This document shows positions 20,165 through 21,929 of a stretch of DNA of 21,929 bases, piece after piece. Each line of letters starts with the position of its first letter. The first letter of the stretch is position 1. The notes below the pieces were generated by a model that ran no database searches, was not told the origin of the DNA, and worked only from the letters and a program-made list of their open reading frames with translations. Source of the DNA: UMGS1002 sp050946195 (GTDB lineage: Bacteria > Bacillota > Clostridia > Oscillospirales > CAG-272); the NCBI GenBank assembly GCA_050946195.1, contig JBMNUI010000036.1, positions 1-21,929 of the forward strand, given 5' to 3'. The position numbers and the translations under genes are program-made.

Positions 20165-21929
20165 ATGAACCGCATATGCAGCTTTATTGTTAAAAAAAGG
20201 CTGATGTTTTGTATCCTCTTTGCCGCGGCGCTGATAGCTTCGGCGGTGTGCATGCCGTATGTAAAGGTCAATTATGACGATACAAAATACCTGCCCGACT
20301 CGTCAAACACCAAGGCGGGGCTTTTGGTCATGGAAGAAGAATTCGGCGGCGGCGGGACGGCGCAGGCAATGCTCGACTCCGCAGATATTGAGGAAATCCT
20401 GCGGATAAAAGCCGAAATAGAGGCGGTTGAGGGCGTGGAGGGCGTCATTTGGCTTGACAGCATCTTTTTGCCGCTGTCAGAGGGTGTCGAGTTTTCGGAC
20501 CCTCAGGTTGTCGAGCTTTTTCTGCGTCTGCTGGAAGCCCTGCCCGAGAGCGAAGATACAACGGTATACGAACTTGCACTTGCTTTAAAAAACGAGTTTT
20601 CGGAGGATGAGCTGTCACTTATTTCGGGCTTGCTCGGCAATATGACCTCGGATGGCGGGAATGAGTTTGACATTGAGCGCCTGATGGCGCTTTCAGAGCC
20701 GCTGCCGGACGAATACCTGAGTGCCGCCCGGACACTGGCAGGGCAGGTCGGGGGTGCTTCGGACATCGGCAGGTTTCTGCCGGGGTTTATCGACACATTA
20801 ATCGCGGTCAATATGTCGGGCAGGCTGTCGGCCGGTCAGGCATTGACCTATTTAATGCAGGCGATAGTCTGCCTCCCGTCGGCCGAAGGGACTACCTTCT
20901 ATGATATTTACTCGGCGCTGTCGGCGGCATTTGCCCCACAGGAGCTGCCGGTTGTAATGCAACTGCTCTCCTCGTTCGGCATGGATTTCTCGGGCATTGA
21001 TCTGTCCAACCCTCAGATTCTTACAATGCCGGTCCCGGCAGAGGTGCTGGCGGCAATTTCAGCCGCAAAGGAGAGCTTGCCCTCGCTTAAGCCGGTGCTC
21101 TCGGAGGGGGGAATGCTTCCCGCGATTGTCGACTATGTTGTTGACCTTAACCAAAAGGGTATACCGCTCGGCGGGGACGACGCGCTGTATTATCTTGAGC
21201 GGCTCTCCCGCGTGCTGCCGACCGGTGACGGGGCGGATGTGTATGATCTTCTTCTTGCGCTGACCCGGGAGTTCAACGGGGAAGAGCTTGCATATATTTT
21301 GCCGCTCGCCGGCGAGTTTTACGGCGGCGAAATTTTGTGGGATGTGGATGCCGGCAGCCTTATGCGTATCTCATCTCCGCTGGGAGCCGGATATACCGGT
21401 ATAGTCCGCGGATTTAAGACCGAGGTCGGGAGACTTTACAAGGACGGGCATGCGCTGTTTTCAATTACCTTCACCGACGGCGACTATGCCGAAGCAACCA
21501 GCCGGGCGGTGGGGGAGATCGTCTCGATATCCGAGCAGCTTCATCTTTTCGGTAATGCGACGCACACATACTATGAGCGGCAGGACCAGCGGAGCGAAAT
21601 ACTCCGGGCATCGGTATTGGCGGTAATTGTTGCGCTGGTCATAATGCTGATATTCAGTTCGTCGTGGTTTGAACCCCTGCTCTATATTGCCGCGATAGCC
21701 TCGGCCATAATCCTCAACATGGGAAGTAACCTGCTGCTCGGCGATGTTTCATATCTCACACAGAACGTGGCCGGCATACTGCAGCTTGCCCTCTCGATTG
21801 ACTATGCGGTCTTCCTAATCAACCGCTACAAGCGGGAGCGCGCAGGCGGGGCTGAGGCTGAGGAAGCAATGGTGCGGGCTCTGAGAGGTTCACTCGCCCC
21901 GATTCTCGCTAGCTCGCTGACAACCGTGG
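20165..21929 (+). CDS. MMPL/RND family transporter (3' end missing)
   Basis: The frame is open to the window edge (588 residues visible of probably 900 or more). It is an RND-superfamily exporter of the MMPL type, driven by the proton gradient. TM1 is about residues 11-32. An unusually long outer loop (about 33-475) follows, then TM2 (about 479-500), TM3 (about 503-522) and TM4 with the motif LALSIDYAVFLINRYKRE (about 543-560), where the Asp-Tyr pair of the proton path is typical of MMPL proteins. The end, APILASSLTT, enters the next helix. Three related segments of about 112 residues recur in the loop. GGAGGA lies 8 bases before the ATG. Divergent tetR and the operator in its promoter indicate repressed, inducible expression. 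Substrate unknown. Confidence 0.9.
   Translation, partial: MNRICSFIVKKRLMFCILFAAALIASAVCMPYVKVNYDDTKYLPDSSNTKAGLLVMEEEFGGGGTAQAMLDSADIEEILRIKAEIEAVEGVEGVIWLDSIFLPLSEGVEFSDPQVVELFLRLLEALPESEDTTVYELALALKNEFSEDELSLISGLLGNMTSDGGNEFDIERLMALSEPLPDEYLSAARTLAGQVGGASDIGRFLPGFIDTLIAVNMSGRLSAGQALTYLMQAIVCLPSAEGTTFYDIYSALSAAFAPQELPVVMQLLSSFGMDFSGIDLSNPQILTMPVPAEVLAAISAAKESLPSLKPVLSEGGMLPAIVDYVVDLNQKGIPLGGDDALYYLERLSRVLPTGDGADVYDLLLALTREFNGEELAYILPLAGEFYGGEILWDVDAGSLMRISSPLGAGYTGIVRGFKTEVGRLYKDGHALFSITFTDGDYAEATSRAVGEIVSISEQLHLFGNATHTYYERQDQRSEILRASVLAVIVALVIMLIFSSSWFEPLLYIAAIASAIILNMGSNLLLGDVSYLTQNVAGILQLALSIDYAVFLINRYKRERAGGAEAEEAMVRALRGSLAPILASSLTTV

Overview
The window reads as a chromosomal segment of an anaerobic, endospore-forming member of the Bacillota (class Clostridia), moderately GC-rich. 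The pointers are a clostridial-type Rnf complex (gene order E-A-B with a multi-cluster RnfB), a SpoIVB sporulation peptidase, a Rex redox repressor, DnaD/DnaI-type replication loading genes and Gram-positive promoters (TTGACA-17-TATAAT occurs repeatedly). It looks like core chromosome: I see no insertion sequence, phage module, tRNA, rRNA or CRISPR array.

Layout. 1-1930 (+): the end of an rnf operon (rnfE partial, rnfA, rnfB) closed by a hairpin terminator. 2041-3077 (+): a consensus promoter overlapped downstream by a LexA-box-like palindrome, a small sigma-region-4-like protein and a small glycine-zipper membrane protein, then a terminator. 3111-7388 (+): a MarR regulator with a palindromic operator at its own promoter, followed by two half-ABC exporters whose motifs are complementary (a heterodimer with one degenerate ATP site). 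7417-9521 (+): KtrB/KtrA potassium uptake. 9609-11633 (-): spoIVB, a candidate 28-residue membrane peptide, and an HPr-like protein that lacks the phosphorylatable histidine. 11828-12659 (+): a yybP-ykoY manganese riboswitch with an overlapping terminator, controlling the Mn exporter mntP. 12704-13124 (+): a small coiled-coil protein of unknown function. 13247-13320: three GC-rich hairpins.

13324-19256 (-): a long run read right to left: dCMP deaminase, lipoprotein, rimI, tsaD, rex, dnaD-like, dnaC/dnaI-like, then (behind a hairpin) a small helical protein. It mixes nucleotide supply, tRNA and ribosomal protein modification, redox sensing and replication loading. 19409-19966 (-) is a TetR regulator, divergent from an MMPL/RND transporter that starts at 20165 and runs off the right edge. 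A palindrome lies between the -35 and -10 of the transporter promoter.

Most interesting points: the possible SOS control of the sigma-like gene, the manganese riboswitch with a readable anti-termination mechanism, the three ~112-residue repeats in the outer loop of the MMPL protein, the hidden 28-residue ORF next to spoIVB, and the histidine-less HPr. I did not find a clearly new multi-gene system; most of the window is recognisable housekeeping and small regulator-transporter cassettes.
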